Assembly: GCF_014649015.1 (NCBI RefSeq)
Contig: NZ_BMSF01000006.1
Span: 1-64,000 of the forward strand
DNA: 64,000 nt
Source of the DNA: Streptomyces narbonensis
GTDB taxonomy: Bacteria; Actinomycetota; Actinomycetes; Streptomycetales; Streptomycetaceae
Direction of reading: 5' to 3'
A program made the position numbers and the translations under genes. The notes under the pieces are model-generated. The model worked only from the letters and a program-made list of their open reading frames with translations, did not search any database and had not been told where the DNA came from. Of this stretch, positions 54,917-63,618 are shown piece by piece (position 1 is the stretch's first letter; each line of letters opens with the position of its first letter).

Positions 54917-56080
54917 TCAGTCCCGGCCGAGCACCACGGTCCCCGAGGAGCAGAACCAGCCCCCCGTCCCCGACGCCACCGCCAGGCGCGGCAGCGAGCC
55001 GTCCGGCCGTCGCACCTGCAGTCCCGGCGCCTCTCCGCGCAGCTGCCGCACCGCCTCCACCAGCAGGAACAGCCCGCGCATCCCGGGATGGCAGGCCGAG
55101 AGCCCGCCACCGTCCGTGTTCACCGGCAGCCGGCCCTTCTCCCCGAAGAACGCGCCGCCCTCGCCCTTCGCGCAGAAGCCCAGGTCCTCCAGGGTCACCA
55201 GGGTCATGTAGGTGAAGGCGTCGTAGATCTCGGCGAGGTCGACGTCTGCCGGGCGCACCCCCGCCCGCTCGAAGGCGAGCCGGCCGCTGACCGCCGCCGG
55301 GGAGACCGTGAAGTCCTCCCACTCCGACATCGTCGTGTGCGAGACGTGCTCGCCCGTGCCGAGGATCCAGACGGGGGCCGTCCGGCAGTCCCGCACGTAC
55401 TCCTCGGCGACCAGCAGCACCGCGCAGCCGCCGTCGCTGCGCAGGCAGCAGTGCAGCTTGGTGAACGGGTCCGCGATCATCGGGCCGTCCAGGACGTCGT
55501 CGACGGTGATCGGGTCCCGGAACATCGCCTCGGGGTTGAGCGCCGCGTTGGCCCGCGCCTCCACGGCGACCCCGGCGAGCTGCTCCAGCGTCGTCCCGTA
55601 CTCGTGCATGTGGCGGCGGGCGGCCATCGCGTACTTGGCGATCAGCGTGTGCCCGTAAGGGACTTCGAACTGCAGCGGGCCGCGCGAACCGAAGGAGAGG
55701 TTGGCGGTGCGGCGCCGGGCCCGGATGTCGGCGCGGGCGGTGGAGCCGTAGACGAGCAGCACCGCGTTCGCGTGGCCGGCGGCGATCGCGTTGGCGGCGT
55801 GCGCCGCCATGACCTCCCAGGTGGCACCGCCGACGGCCGTCGAGTCCACCCAGCGGGGGCGCAGGCCCAGGTATTCGGCGACCTCGACCGGGGCGAGCGT
55901 GCCGAGCCCCGTCGAGGCGAGGCCGTCGATCAGCGAGCGGTCGAGGCCGCTGTCCGCGAGGGCGCGCCGGGCGGCCTGGGCGTGGAGTGCGTACGGGGTG
56001 GCCTCGTCGACGCGTCCGCAGTCGGAGAGGGAGACGCCGACGACGGCGACGCGGCGGGGGCTGCGTGGAGTGGCGACCAT
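54917..56080 (-). CDS. Thiolase-fold acyl-CoA acetyltransferase (SCPx-type)
   Basis: A 387-residue thiolase: VAVVGVSLSDCGRVDEATPYALHAQAARRAL, GGATWEVMAAHAANAIAAGHANAVLLVYGS and EIYDAFTYMTLVTLEDLGFCAKGEGGAFF, with GGGLSACHPGMRGLFLLVEAVRQLRGEA at the end. It belongs to the SCPx/lipid-transfer thiolase group often found in sterol and branched-chain degradation. The nucleophile Cys position of classical thiolases is not clearly present (TAVGGATW instead), so it may act as a retro-aldolase or with a partner. It faces the acyl-CoA dehydrogenase gene across a shared operator region. Confidence 0.83.
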   Translation of the reverse strand: MVATPRSPRRVAVVGVSLSDCGRVDEATPYALHAQAARRALADSGLDRSLIDGLASTGLGTLAPVEVAEYLGLRPRWVDSTAVGGATWEVMAAHAANAIAAGHANAVLLVYGSTARADIRARRRTANLSFGSRGPLQFEVPYGHTLIAKYAMAARRHMHEYGTTLEQLAGVAVEARANAALNPEAMFRDPITVDDVLDGPMIADPFTKLHCCLRSDGGCAVLLVAEEYVRDCRTAPVWILGTGEHVSHTTMSEWEDFTVSPAAVSGRLAFERAGVRPADVDLAEIYDAFTYMTLVTLEDLGFCAKGEGGAFFGEKGRLPVNTDGGGLSACHPGMRGLFLLVEAVRQLRGEAPGLQVRRPDGSLPRLAVASGTGGWFCSSGTVVLGRD

Positions 56081-56083
56081 GAA

Positions 56084-56171
56084 TCTGACGGTACATCAGA
56101 TTTCCCGAATCGGGACCGGCGCTTCTCTGGGCAACCGGCACTGTACCGCCCTAGCATGACGGACCGTCAGA
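56084..56171. promoter_or_regulatory. Two related TetR-type operators
   Basis: TCTGACGGTACATCAGA (56084-56100) and CATGACGGACCGTCAGA (56155-56171) share 12 of 17 positions and the dyad TGACG...TCA. One adjoins the thiolase start and the other the ribosome site of the acyl-CoA dehydrogenase. Both operons therefore probably obey one regulator. The TetR gene at 58139, just past the dehydrogenase operon, is a candidate. Confidence 0.6.
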
Positions 56172-56186
56172 TACGGAGGGAGCTCC

Positions 56187-57482
56187 ATGGACGCCGCCGA
56201 CACAGCAGCCGACGCCGACACAGCGGCCGACGCCGACAGGGCAGCCGACGCCGACACGGCGGCCGAGGCCGCCGCGCTCACCGGGGAGCAGCAGAGGATC
56301 CGCCGCACCCTGCGGGACCTGCTCGCCGAACGGACCGGACCGGAGGAGAACCACGCCGCCACCGCCACCCCCGAGGGCTACGACCCCGAGCTCTGGGCCC
56401 GCCTGTCCGCCGGCCTCGGCCTCGCCGGACTCGCCCTCCCCGCGAAGTACGGAGGAGGCGGCCACGGCCCCGCCGCACTCGCCCTCGCCTGCGAGGAGAC
56501 CGGCCGCGCCCTCGCACCCTCCCCACTCCTCGCCACCGCCGTGCTCGCCGCCCCGCTGATCGCGGCCCTCGGCACCCCAGCCCAGCGCGCCGAACTCCTC
56601 CCGCGCCTCGTCGACGGGAGCCTGACCTCCGCCCTCGCCGTCCCTGGCGGCTCCCTCGCGCTCGCCCTCGGCCTGACCGGCGACAACACGGCGGAGGACT
56701 GGTCGGGCGGCGGCCGGGCCGGCGGGATCCAGGCGCGCGCCGTCGCCGCGGGCGACGGGGACGGCTCCGGCGGTGGAGGCTGGCGGCTGTACGGAGAAGC
56801 CGCCCAGGTCCTCGACGGGCACAGCGCCGACCTGCTGCTCGTCGCCGCCCACACCGGCGGCTTCGCCCGGAGCCGCACGCTCCTCTTCCTCGTGCGGGAG
56901 CGGGAGGGCGGGACCCCCGGACTCGTACGGACCCGGCGGAACGCCCTCGACCTCACCCGCCCCCACGCCACCGTCGAACTCCGCGACGCCGAGGCCGAAC
57001 TCCTCGGCGAGGAACCGGCCGACGTCCTCGGCGCGCTCGCCGCCACCGGCCGCATCGCCGCCGTGATGCTCGCCGCCGAGGCGGTCGGCGCCGCCGGCGC
57101 CGCGCTCGACCGGGCCATCGCCGGCCTCGGCCCGCGCGCCCGCCCCGGCCACCGGACCGCCGGAGCCCTCCAGGCGGCCCGGAGCACCCTCGCCGACCTC
57201 TACGTCCGCGTCGAGGCCGCCCGCTCCCTGACCTACTGCGCGGCCAGGGAGTCGGGCCCCGGACCCGAGAGCGGGCCGCTCGCGCTCGCCCAGGCCCTGG
57301 AGGCGCTGCGCGCCACCGCGGGCGAGGGCGTCCGGCTCCACGGCGGCGGCAGCACCGGGGAGCGGGAGGCGCGGCTCTTCTACCAGCGGGCCGCCTCCGA
57401 CGAACTGCTCTTCGGACCCGCCCGGCGGCTGCGCGCCCGGGCGGCGGAACGGACCGGACTCTTCGGAGAGGTGGCGGCCTAG
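56187..57482 (+). CDS. Acyl-CoA dehydrogenase-like protein
   Basis: The 431-residue protein has an acyl-CoA dehydrogenase fold: YDPELWARLSAGLGLAGLALPAKYGGGGHGPAALALACEETGRALAPSPLLATAVLAAPLIAALG in the N-terminal helical domain and the C-terminal helices AAVMLAAEAVGAAGAALDRAIAGLGPR. The usual catalytic Glu context and the FAD-loop signature of the C-terminal domain are hard to see, so it may be the non-catalytic half of a heteromeric enzyme. The first 30 residues are an Ala/Asp/Thr slippage repeat (ADTAADADTAADAD). It is followed directly by the deazaflavin enzyme gene. Confidence 0.82.
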   Translation: MDAADTAADADTAADADRAADADTAAEAAALTGEQQRIRRTLRDLLAERTGPEENHAATATPEGYDPELWARLSAGLGLAGLALPAKYGGGGHGPAALALACEETGRALAPSPLLATAVLAAPLIAALGTPAQRAELLPRLVDGSLTSALAVPGGSLALALGLTGDNTAEDWSGGGRAGGIQARAVAAGDGDGSGGGGWRLYGEAAQVLDGHSADLLLVAAHTGGFARSRTLLFLVREREGGTPGLVRTRRNALDLTRPHATVELRDAEAELLGEEPADVLGALAATGRIAAVMLAAEAVGAAGAALDRAIAGLGPRARPGHRTAGALQAARSTLADLYVRVEAARSLTYCAARESGPGPESGPLALAQALEALRATAGEGVRLHGGGSTGEREARLFYQRAASDELLFGPARRLRARAAERTGLFGEVAA

Positions 57483-57953
57483 ATGCCCGTCGGCGTGAGA
57501 CTGATGCAGAAGGTGTCCTCGACCCGGACGTTCGCCCGGATCGCCCCGCACGTCATCCCGGCCATGGACAAGGCCGTACACCGGCTGACCAGGGGAAAGG
57601 TGCTGCTCAGCGCCCGGATGCTGCCGGGGGTGATCCTGACCGCGCGGGGCGCGAAGAGCGGCCGGCCACGGGTGACGCCGCTCGCCTGCATGCCGGAGCC
57701 GGACGGCGGCTGGCTGCTCATCGGCTCCAACTTCGGCCGTCCGGGCCACCCGGCCTGGACGGCGAACCTCCTCGCCCACCCGGACGTCGAGGTCAACTGG
57801 CGGGGTGAGGACGTCCCCGTACGGGCGGAGCTCCTCGTGGGGGAGGCCCGGGCGGCGGCCTGGAAGTCGGCGCTCGCGTTCTGGCCGCCGTACGCCACGT
57901 ACCAGCAGCGGGTGGAGCGCGAGATCAGGCTCTTCCGGCTGACCCGGCGCTGA
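57483..57953 (+). CDS. Deazaflavin (F420)-dependent nitroreductase family protein
   Basis: A 156-residue DDN-like split barrel: LLSARMLPGVILTARGAKSGRPRVTPLACMPEPDGGWLLIGSNFGRPGHPAWTANLLAHPDVEVNWRGEDVPVRAELLVGEAR. The GAKSGRPRVTPL segment is the F420 phosphate-binding part, and GSNFGRPGHPAW is the family hallmark. It follows the acyl-CoA dehydrogenase with the stop and start codons adjacent, so the two are one operon; a quinone or fatty-acyl electron acceptor role is inference. Confidence 0.87.
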   Translation: MPVGVRLMQKVSSTRTFARIAPHVIPAMDKAVHRLTRGKVLLSARMLPGVILTARGAKSGRPRVTPLACMPEPDGGWLLIGSNFGRPGHPAWTANLLAHPDVEVNWRGEDVPVRAELLVGEARAAAWKSALAFWPPYATYQQRVEREIRLFRLTRR

Positions 57954-57959
57954 CCCGGC

Positions 57960-58050
57960 GTGACCCGTCGCTGACCCGGCGCCGACGCTCCACTCGGGCC
58001 TCCGGCCGGGAACGCCGACGCTCCATTCGGACCCTCCGGCCGGAAAACGC
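57960..58050. repeat. Imperfect direct repeat downstream of the F420 gene
   Basis: CGCCGACGCTCCACTCGG followed by CCTCCGGCCGGGAA recurs as CGCCGACGCTCCATTCGG with CCCTCCGGCCGGAAAA, a duplication of about 42 bp just before the terminator. It holds no reading frame. Confidence 0.6.
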
Positions 58051-58107
58051 CGACGCCGACGGCGGTATCCGCTCCGTGGGGGCGGAGCGGGACCGCCGTC
58101 GGCGTCG
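58051..58107. terminator. Long hairpin between convergent operons
   Basis: CGACGCCGACGGCGGT pairs with ACCGCCGTCGGCGTCG, and inside that CCGCTCC pairs with GGAGCGG. It can end both the F420 operon and the convergent TetR gene. Confidence 0.82.
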
Positions 58108-58138
58108 ACGACAGGACGGGTGGAGGAGGCGGGAAGGG

Positions 58139-58786
58139 CTATCTGGTCGGCTTCTTGCCGGTGATGCCCAGGTGGACCAAGAGGGCGAGGTTCGGCTTGA
58201 GTTCGGCCTGCTTGACGCCCCAGGTCTGGAAGCCCTTCTGGTGGCCGGCGACCGAGGCCAGCATCGCCACCAGGGAGCCGGCCATGGCGGCCGGGTTGAC
58301 CTCCTTGTCGACCTTGCCCTTGGCCTGGAGCTCCTTCACCGCGTCCGTGAGGGAGTTGGTGACCGAGTTCAGGATCTTCATGCGGATCTTGTAGAACCTC
58401 TTGTCGCCCTCGGCGGCACCGAGGTCCACGACACGGAGGATCGCGTCGTGCTTGCGCCAGAAGTCCAGGAAGCCTTCGACGAGTTCCTCGGAGGTCTGCC
58501 AGCCGGCCTTGCCGACCCAGGAGCGGCCGGAGACGAGCTCGGTCAACCCGGCGCCCTCCTTGGCCATTTCCTCTGCGATCTCGAGAACGGCACCCTCGAC
58601 GTCCGGGAAGTACTGATAGAACGTCGCGGGTGAAGTACCCGCCTTCCGGGCCACATCGATGACCTTGACGTCCCGGTAGGGCGAGGAGCTGAGCATCTCA
58701 CCGAGGCAGTCGAGCAGCTTCTGCCGCGTCGCCTGACCGCGTCGTCCGGCCACGCGGCCGTCGACGGTGCGTACTTGTCCTGTCAT
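58139..58786 (-). CDS. TetR family regulator
   Basis: The 215-residue regulator has the helix-turn-helix at about 17-62 (GQATRQKLLDCLGEMLSSSPYRDVKVIDVARKAGTSPATFYQYFPDVEGAVLEIAEEM) and a C-terminal domain (EELVEGFLDFWRKHDAILRVVDLGAAEGDKRFYKIRMKILNSVTNSLTDAV) of the type seen in fatty-acid and sterol metabolism regulators. Lower G+C than its neighbours and unusually many Lys codons are visible. It is convergent with the acyl-CoA/F420 operon and may bind the paired operators at 56084-56171. Confidence 0.9.
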   Translation of the reverse strand: MTGQVRTVDGRVAGRRGQATRQKLLDCLGEMLSSSPYRDVKVIDVARKAGTSPATFYQYFPDVEGAVLEIAEEMAKEGAGLTELVSGRSWVGKAGWQTSEELVEGFLDFWRKHDAILRVVDLGAAEGDKRFYKIRMKILNSVTNSLTDAVKELQAKGKVDKEVNPAAMAGSLVAMLASVAGHQKGFQTWGVKQAELKPNLALLVHLGITGKKPTR

Positions 58787-59174
58787 GCCGTCAGCTTACC
58801 GAGGGGCGATCGGCGCGCGATTCGGCCGAGTGCAAATGGGGTGCGGCCCTGTTCCAGGGGCGTTCTCCGAGGTCGGCTCGGCGTGGCGGCCCGCAGTGGA
58901 GGGGGCGGGTTCAAGCCATGAGGCGGGCAGCCCGCCAAGGTCGCCGGACCGCCGCCGGACCGCCCCCGGACCGGCACCGCCGGGCCCCCGCCGGCCCGTC
59001 CCCGCACCGCCGCCGGACCGGCCGGAGGAGACCCGTACCCGAATAGGCTTATGAACAGCCTGTGGACAACTTCGGTGGACAACTCAAGCGTCCCAAGGGT
59101 TCCGGGCCCGCGAGGGCCCCATAAATCGCCTTTATGTTCCCATGTCGGGGCGTGCGGGAGGCCCTCCGCCGACC
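58787..59174. other. Intergenic region upstream of the VOC gene
   Basis: I see no gene in this 388-bp stretch. The first half is GC-rich and low-complexity, with repeats of GCCGGACCGCC. From about 59040 composition shifts and TTATGAACAGCC, two DnaA-box-like sequences and a run CATAAATCGCCTTTATG appear; the last is a short dyad (CATAAA/TTTATG) about 55 bp before the VOC gene and may be an operator. Confidence 0.5.
59061..59082. promoter_or_regulatory. Pair of DnaA-box-like sequences
   Basis: TGTGGACAA (59061-59069) is the exact complement of the DnaA box TTGTCCACA, and GGTGGACAA follows with a 13-base start-to-start spacing. Two boxes this close are unlikely by chance, but there is no larger cluster or dnaA/dnaN context here. 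A DnaA-titration or regulatory site is possible. Confidence 0.35.
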
Positions 59175-59180
59175 TAGCGT
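59175..59180 (+). promoter_or_regulatory. -10 element of a leaderless promoter
   Basis: TAGCGT ends six bases before the VOC gene's ATG, with no ribosome site between. Confidence 0.5.
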
Positions 59181-59186
59181 GGAACC

Positions 59187-59972
59187 ATGGCCGTACGCAC
59201 TGAGGGCACCCCGTGCTGGGTGGACGCACAGCTTCCCGATCTCGAAGCGGGCAAGCGCTTCTACGGTGAGCTCTTCGGCTGGACCTTCGACCCCGACCGC
59301 GACGAAGCCCTCCTCGACGGACGCAGGGTCGCCGGGCTCCTCCCCAAGCGGGACGGTCGTATGCCCACCACCTGGACCGTCTACCTCGCCACCGAGAACG
59401 CCGGAACCCTCTCCGCCCGGATCAAGGCCGCCGGCGGCCAGATGGTCATGGAGCCCTACCCCGTCGGCCCGTTCGGCGTCATGGCGCTGGCCGCCGACCC
59501 CGGCGGCGCCGTCTTCGGGCTCCGCCAGGCCGGTGACGACGACGGCTTCGAGAAGACGAACGAGCCGGGTGCCTTCTGCTGGATGGAGGTCTACACCCGC
59601 CGGCCGGACGCCGTCGACACCTTCTACGCCACCGTCTTCGGCTACCTCGGCCGCCAGGCCGACGCCGACGACGAGGGCCGGGACCCCGGCTTCGACTACC
59701 GCGTCTGGTCGCCCCCCGGCTCCCGGCCCGGCGACGACAGTGCCTTCGGCGGGCGTGCGGTCATCAGCGACGACTTCCCCGTCGAGATGCCCGGCCACGT
59801 CCTCGTCTACTTCGTCGTCGTCGACTGCGACGAGGCCTGCGAGACCACCGTCCGGCTCGGCGGCCGGGTCGCCACGCCGCCCTTCGACACCCCGCACGGC
59901 CGCATCGCCGTCCTCCACGACAACCAGGGCGCCCGCTTCGCCGTCCTCTCGGAGCCGCCCGCCACGCCGTGA
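59187..59972 (+). CDS. Two-domain VOC (glyoxalase/extradiol-type) family protein
   Basis: The 261-residue protein contains two VOC modules: residues 8-120 (TPCWVDAQLPDLEAGKRFYGELFGWTF to MALAADPGGAVFGLRQ) and 130-255 (GAFCWMEVYTRRPDAVDTFYATVFGYLG to IAVLHDNQGARFAVL). This CxxH/Dx-type duplicated form (27 kDa antigen CFP30B-like) is common in actinobacteria. Likely roles are metal-dependent lyase or ligand binding; no substrate is evident. Leaderless start. The next gene is a reverse-strand remnant. Confidence 0.87.
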   Translation: MAVRTEGTPCWVDAQLPDLEAGKRFYGELFGWTFDPDRDEALLDGRRVAGLLPKRDGRMPTTWTVYLATENAGTLSARIKAAGGQMVMEPYPVGPFGVMALAADPGGAVFGLRQAGDDDGFEKTNEPGAFCWMEVYTRRPDAVDTFYATVFGYLGRQADADDEGRDPGFDYRVWSPPGSRPGDDSAFGGRAVISDDFPVEMPGHVLVYFVVVDCDEACETTVRLGGRVATPPFDTPHGRIAVLHDNQGARFAVLSEPPATP

Positions 59973-60016
59973 GGATTTCCCTCCGGATGGCTCCGGTATG
60001 ACCTGTGACACCGTCC

Positions 60017-60640
60017 CTAGGGACCGAGTGGGAGCTGTTCCTGTTGCCAGGGCTCGTGCTCAGCCGCGTGCCCCGAACGGTTTTGGGGACGCTGGTCGCC
60101 CGCGTTCGCCCGGCGTCCGGGCGGCACGGATCGTGTCCGTGGTCCGGGGATGCGGGGGCGGGTTTCCTCGCGCCCAAGGTCGCCCGGTCCGGCCTGGACG
60201 GTCCGATGCCCCGCACGATCACCCCGGTCGTGTGGGGGCGGTGCCGTCCGACGCCGGATCGGGTGTCCTTGGGCGCGTCTTCCGATGGCCACGGCAGCTG
60301 CGTCGTGGCGCGTGGTCTTCCCGGTCTTGCTGGCGAGCGGCTTCTGCCAGTGCTGTGCGCCCCACTTGCCGGTGTAGGCGGGGTCGACGGCGACGATCGT
60401 GATGCCGGTGGCGTCGGCCATGGAGGTCAGCCGGGCCTTGAGTCTGGAGGTGGGCATGCCGGAGACGAGTTGCCGGAACCGACGCTTGCGGCCGTTCTTC
60501 TCCCTCGTCCTCTCTGCCGCGAAGTCGAGGTCCTCGATGGCGATCGCGCGAACGTCGCAGGCCAGGGCCCAGTGGAGGAGGCGGGTGAGGGCGTGCGCGC
60601 CCACGAGCTCAAGCATCCGTTCGTCCCCGGGCGTGGCCTT
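60017..60640 (-). pseudogene. C-terminal remnant of a TnpB-like (IS605 OrfB-type) transposase
   Basis: About 207 residues remain. AIAIEDLDFAAERTREKNGRKRRFRQLVSGMP carries the second RuvC acidic residue, followed by ADATGITIVAVDPAYTGKWGAQHWQKPL and TRHDAAAVAIGRRAQGHPIRRR with the third acidic residue. Homologues I recall in Streptomyces are about three times longer. The frame closes with a stop 15 codons before the surviving part, so the N-terminal half, with the first RuvC Asp, is gone. The TAG stop lies in GTCCCTAGGGAC, a perfect palindrome. Confidence 0.72.
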
Positions 60641-61027
60641 TGAGTCGAGTGCGGATCGTCACACCTGACGACCCGGGGCCACGTAAGACGGCTCGATCGC
60701 CCGTAGAGCGGAGTCAGGCATGCGGGCCCGCCCCGAGTGGCCAGGGGAGAGAGACCCCAACCGTCACCGTCCGCAGATGCGACGGGCACTGGTGCATCCG
60801 CACTGTGAGCTTCCCACCGCCCACCGTGCCACCGACATCCGCACAAACGCGCCGCTACCGCACATGTGCATCACAACAAGCGACATCTCGAACACTCACT
60901 CGCATTCGCGAAAGTCGAACAGGCGACACCCCGATCCGCCCCCGGGTTCGCAACCAGGCCCTCGGACAGGAAGAATCAGGGCCACGGGGCCGTACCTTCA
61001 TGGCCCGTACGGGGAGGTGGCAGGCAA
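60641..61027. other. Non-coding gap between transposase remnant and kinase gene
   Basis: I see no convincing gene. Short frames on both strands have atypical codon use. The right part holds GGGGCCGTACCTTC and GGCCCGTACGGGGAGG, a partial dyad just upstream of the kinase start that could be part of its promoter or leader. The left part was probably once the 5' half of the transposase gene but I cannot read it in any frame. Confidence 0.5.
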
Positions 61028-63484
61028 GTGGAACAGCTGACGCAGCACGACCCGAGACGTATCGGGCCCTTCGAGGTGCTGGGCCGGCTCGGCGCGGGCG
61101 GAATGGGCCTGGTCTATCTCGCGCGCTCGGCCTCGGGCCGGCGCGTGGCGATCAAGACCGTGCGTACGGAGCTCGCCGAGGACCAGCTGTTCCGGGTCCG
61201 CTTCACCCGGGAGGTGGAGGCCGCCCGGGCAGTCTCGGGCTTCTACACGGCCGCCGTGGTGGACGCCGACCCGCGTGCCGCCGTGCCGTGGCTGGCCACC
61301 GCCTATGTCCCGGCGCCCTCCCTCGAAGAGATAGTGAACGAGTGCGGGCCGCTCCCGGCCCAGGCCGTGCGCTGGCTCGCGGCCGGTGTCGCCGAGGCCC
61401 TCCAGTCCATCCACGGTGCGGGCCTGGTCCACCGCGACCTCAAGCCCTCCAACGTCCTCGTCGTCGAGGACGGCCCCCGGGTGATCGACTTCGGCATCGC
61501 GTCGGGCGTCTCCAACACGCGCCTGACCATGACCAACGTCGCCGTCGGCACCCCCGCCTACATGTCGCCCGAACAGGCCCGCGACTCGCGCAGCGTCACC
61601 GGCGCGAGCGACGTCTTCTCGCTGGGCTCCATGCTGGTCTTCGCCGCCACCGGCCACGCGCCCTTCCACGGCGCCAACCCGGTCGAGACCGTCTTCATGC
61701 TGCTGCGCGAGGGCCCGGACCTGGAGGGCCTGCCCGAGGAGCTGCGGCCCCTCATCGACTCCTGCATGCAGATGGACGTCACCCGGCGGCCCAGTCCGGC
61801 CGATCTCCAGGCCCAGCTCGCGCCGCACCTCTTCGGTCCCGGCAGCGACGACAGCGGCACGGCCTCGGCCTGGCTGCCGCACCGCGCCACCGCCATGATC
61901 GAGGACCGGCGCAACGGCGGCCGCTCCGCCCCCGGACCGGCCGCGCCGCCGATGCCGCCGCGCCCGCCCCGCGAGCCCGCCGACTGGTCCGGCGACCCGC
62001 GCTCCCCGGAGCCCGGCCCCCGGCACCCCGAGCCCTCGCACGTCGGCGGCCGGCAGCCCGAGCCCGCGCACCTCGGCGGCCGCCACGCCGGTCCCGCCGA
62101 GAGCGCCGGCGGCCCCGTCCGGCTGGGCGGCGCCACCGTCCCGATCGGCCCCGGCCCCCGGGTCTCCGACACCCGGGCGGCGCTCGCCGTCGGCCGGAGC
62201 GCCGACGCGGGCCCGGCGACCGGCTGGATCCGGCCGCCCGCCGGCGGAGCGCACGGCGCCGAGCCCGGCCCGCTGCCGGGCTCGCGCCCCGTCGCCGTAC
62301 CCCCGCAAGGTGATCCGGCCGCCCCGGCGCAGCCGCCGGAGCCCGGTCCCTGGCGGCCCTGGCGCTTCCGGATGTCGAACGACGTCTGGGGCACCCCGGT
62401 CGTCGAGGGCGACCTGCTCTACGTGACCTCCTTCGAGGTGCACGCGCTGGACACCGGGAGCGGGCGGCGCCAGTTCAAGACCCGGGACGTGGCCTGGTCG
62501 ATGGCCGTCTCCTCGGGCCGTATCCACGCCTCCGACGGGCCCACGCTGTACGCGCTCGACGCGACCGACGGCAGCGAGCGCTGGCGGCTGCACACGGACG
62601 CCTGGGTGTACTCCCTCCAGGTGGACCGGGGCACGGTCGTCACCGGGACGCGCGGCGGCGGGGTCCAGGGCTGGGAGGCCTCCAACGGCGCCAAGCTGTG
62701 GGAGATCACCGGTGCCCAGACCGACTTCGAGACCCCGGAGGCGGGTCCCGCCGTGCACGGCGACACCGTGTACGTCTGGAAGGACGCCCGGCTCCTGGCC
62801 CTCGACGCCCGGACGGGCGTGGAGCGCTGGTCGTACCCGATCGGCGATGCCGCCTCCTGCGCCAACGTGCCGGTCCGGGTCGCCCCGGCCGAGGACGGCT
62901 GTGTGTACGTCTCCGCCGGCACGCGGGTCCTGTCGATCGACATCGCCGCCGGCCACGTCCGCTGGCACTTCGAGGCGCCCGCCGTCTTCCTCTCCCCGCC
63001 CGCCTTCGCGCCGGGACCGGCCGTCACGGGCGGCGGGGTGTACCTCTCCGACCACCTCGGCACGGTGTACGCGCTCGACGCCACGACCGGTCAGGACCGG
63101 TGGCGGATCGCGACCGAGCCGCGCCAGTCGGCCGAGCCGGTGCTCGTAGCCGACGGCAACGTCCACGTCGGCAGCGGCAGCGCGCTCTACACGCTCGACG
63201 CGGTCACCGGCACCCCGAGGTGGCGGTTCGCGGCGGGCGGCGAGCTCGTCGGCTCCCCGGTCGTCGCCGACGGCCGGGTGCACTTCGGCTCCGCCGACCA
63301 CGTCCTCTACACGCTGGACGCGACCGGCGGGCAGCTCCGCTGGAAGCTCGCCACGGGCGGCGAGATCACCGGCTCGCCGGTGGCGAAGGGCGGGGTCGTG
63401 TACGCCTGTAGCAAGGACCGCTGCGTGTACGCGCTCGACGCGGTCAAGGGCACGGCCACGGGCAGAGGGTCCGCGCCCCGCTGA
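61028..63484 (+). CDS. Ser/Thr protein kinase with C-terminal PQQ beta-propeller
   Basis: An 818-residue Hanks-type kinase. Residues 12-270 are the kinase: [12 protein letters not shown] (glycine loop), AIKTV with Lys43, [11 protein letters not shown] with catalytic Asp137, IDFG at 153-156, [10 protein letters not shown]. Residues 280-435 are a Pro/Gly-rich linker. From about 445 to the end are seven or eight PQQ-like blades with the LYALDAxTGxxRW signature. No transmembrane helix lies between kinase and propeller, so the sensor would be cytoplasmic. The GTG start has only a distant GGAGG. Confidence 0.9.
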   Translation: MEQLTQHDPRRIGPFEVLGRLGAGGMGLVYLARSASGRRVAIKTVRTELAEDQLFRVRFTREVEAARAVSGFYTAAVVDADPRAAVPWLATAYVPAPSLEEIVNECGPLPAQAVRWLAAGVAEALQSIHGAGLVHRDLKPSNVLVVEDGPRVIDFGIASGVSNTRLTMTNVAVGTPAYMSPEQARDSRSVTGASDVFSLGSMLVFAATGHAPFHGANPVETVFMLLREGPDLEGLPEELRPLIDSCMQMDVTRRPSPADLQAQLAPHLFGPGSDDSGTASAWLPHRATAMIEDRRNGGRSAPGPAAPPMPPRPPREPADWSGDPRSPEPGPRHPEPSHVGGRQPEPAHLGGRHAGPAESAGGPVRLGGATVPIGPGPRVSDTRAALAVGRSADAGPATGWIRPPAGGAHGAEPGPLPGSRPVAVPPQGDPAAPAQPPEPGPWRPWRFRMSNDVWGTPVVEGDLLYVTSFEVHALDTGSGRRQFKTRDVAWSMAVSSGRIHASDGPTLYALDATDGSERWRLHTDAWVYSLQVDRGTVVTGTRGGGVQGWEASNGAKLWEITGAQTDFETPEAGPAVHGDTVYVWKDARLLALDARTGVERWSYPIGDAASCANVPVRVAPAEDGCVYVSAGTRVLSIDIAAGHVRWHFEAPAVFLSPPAFAPGPAVTGGGVYLSDHLGTVYALDATTGQDRWRIATEPRQSAEPVLVADGNVHVGSGSALYTLDAVTGTPRWRFAAGGELVGSPVVADGRVHFGSADHVLYTLDATGGQLRWKLATGGEITGSPVAKGGVVYACSKDRCVYALDAVKGTATGRGSAPR

Positions 63485-63499
63485 CGACGGCTCCCCCGC

Positions 63500-63612
63500 T
63501 GACGAGGGTGCCCGCTGAGGGGAGGGGCCCCTGATTGACGGGAGGGGCCCCTGACGGAAGGGGCCCCTGACGGAAGGGGCCCCCGACGGGAGGGGGCCCC
63601 TGACGACGACGG
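63500..63612. repeat. Tandem AGGGGCCCCT array between convergent genes
   Basis: Five imperfect copies of about 16 bases (GACGGAAGGGGCCCCT) follow the kinase stop; each contains the palindrome AGGGGCCCCT. Every copy could make a short stem, so the array probably works as a repeated terminator between the kinase and the convergent gene. Confidence 0.65.
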
Positions 63613-63618
63613 CCCCCG

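Noticed and set aside
59061..59082. Chromosomal origin of replication
   Set aside because: Only two DnaA-like boxes are present and dnaA, dnaN, gyrB or rpmH are absent. Streptomyces oriC has many boxes between dnaA and dnaN.
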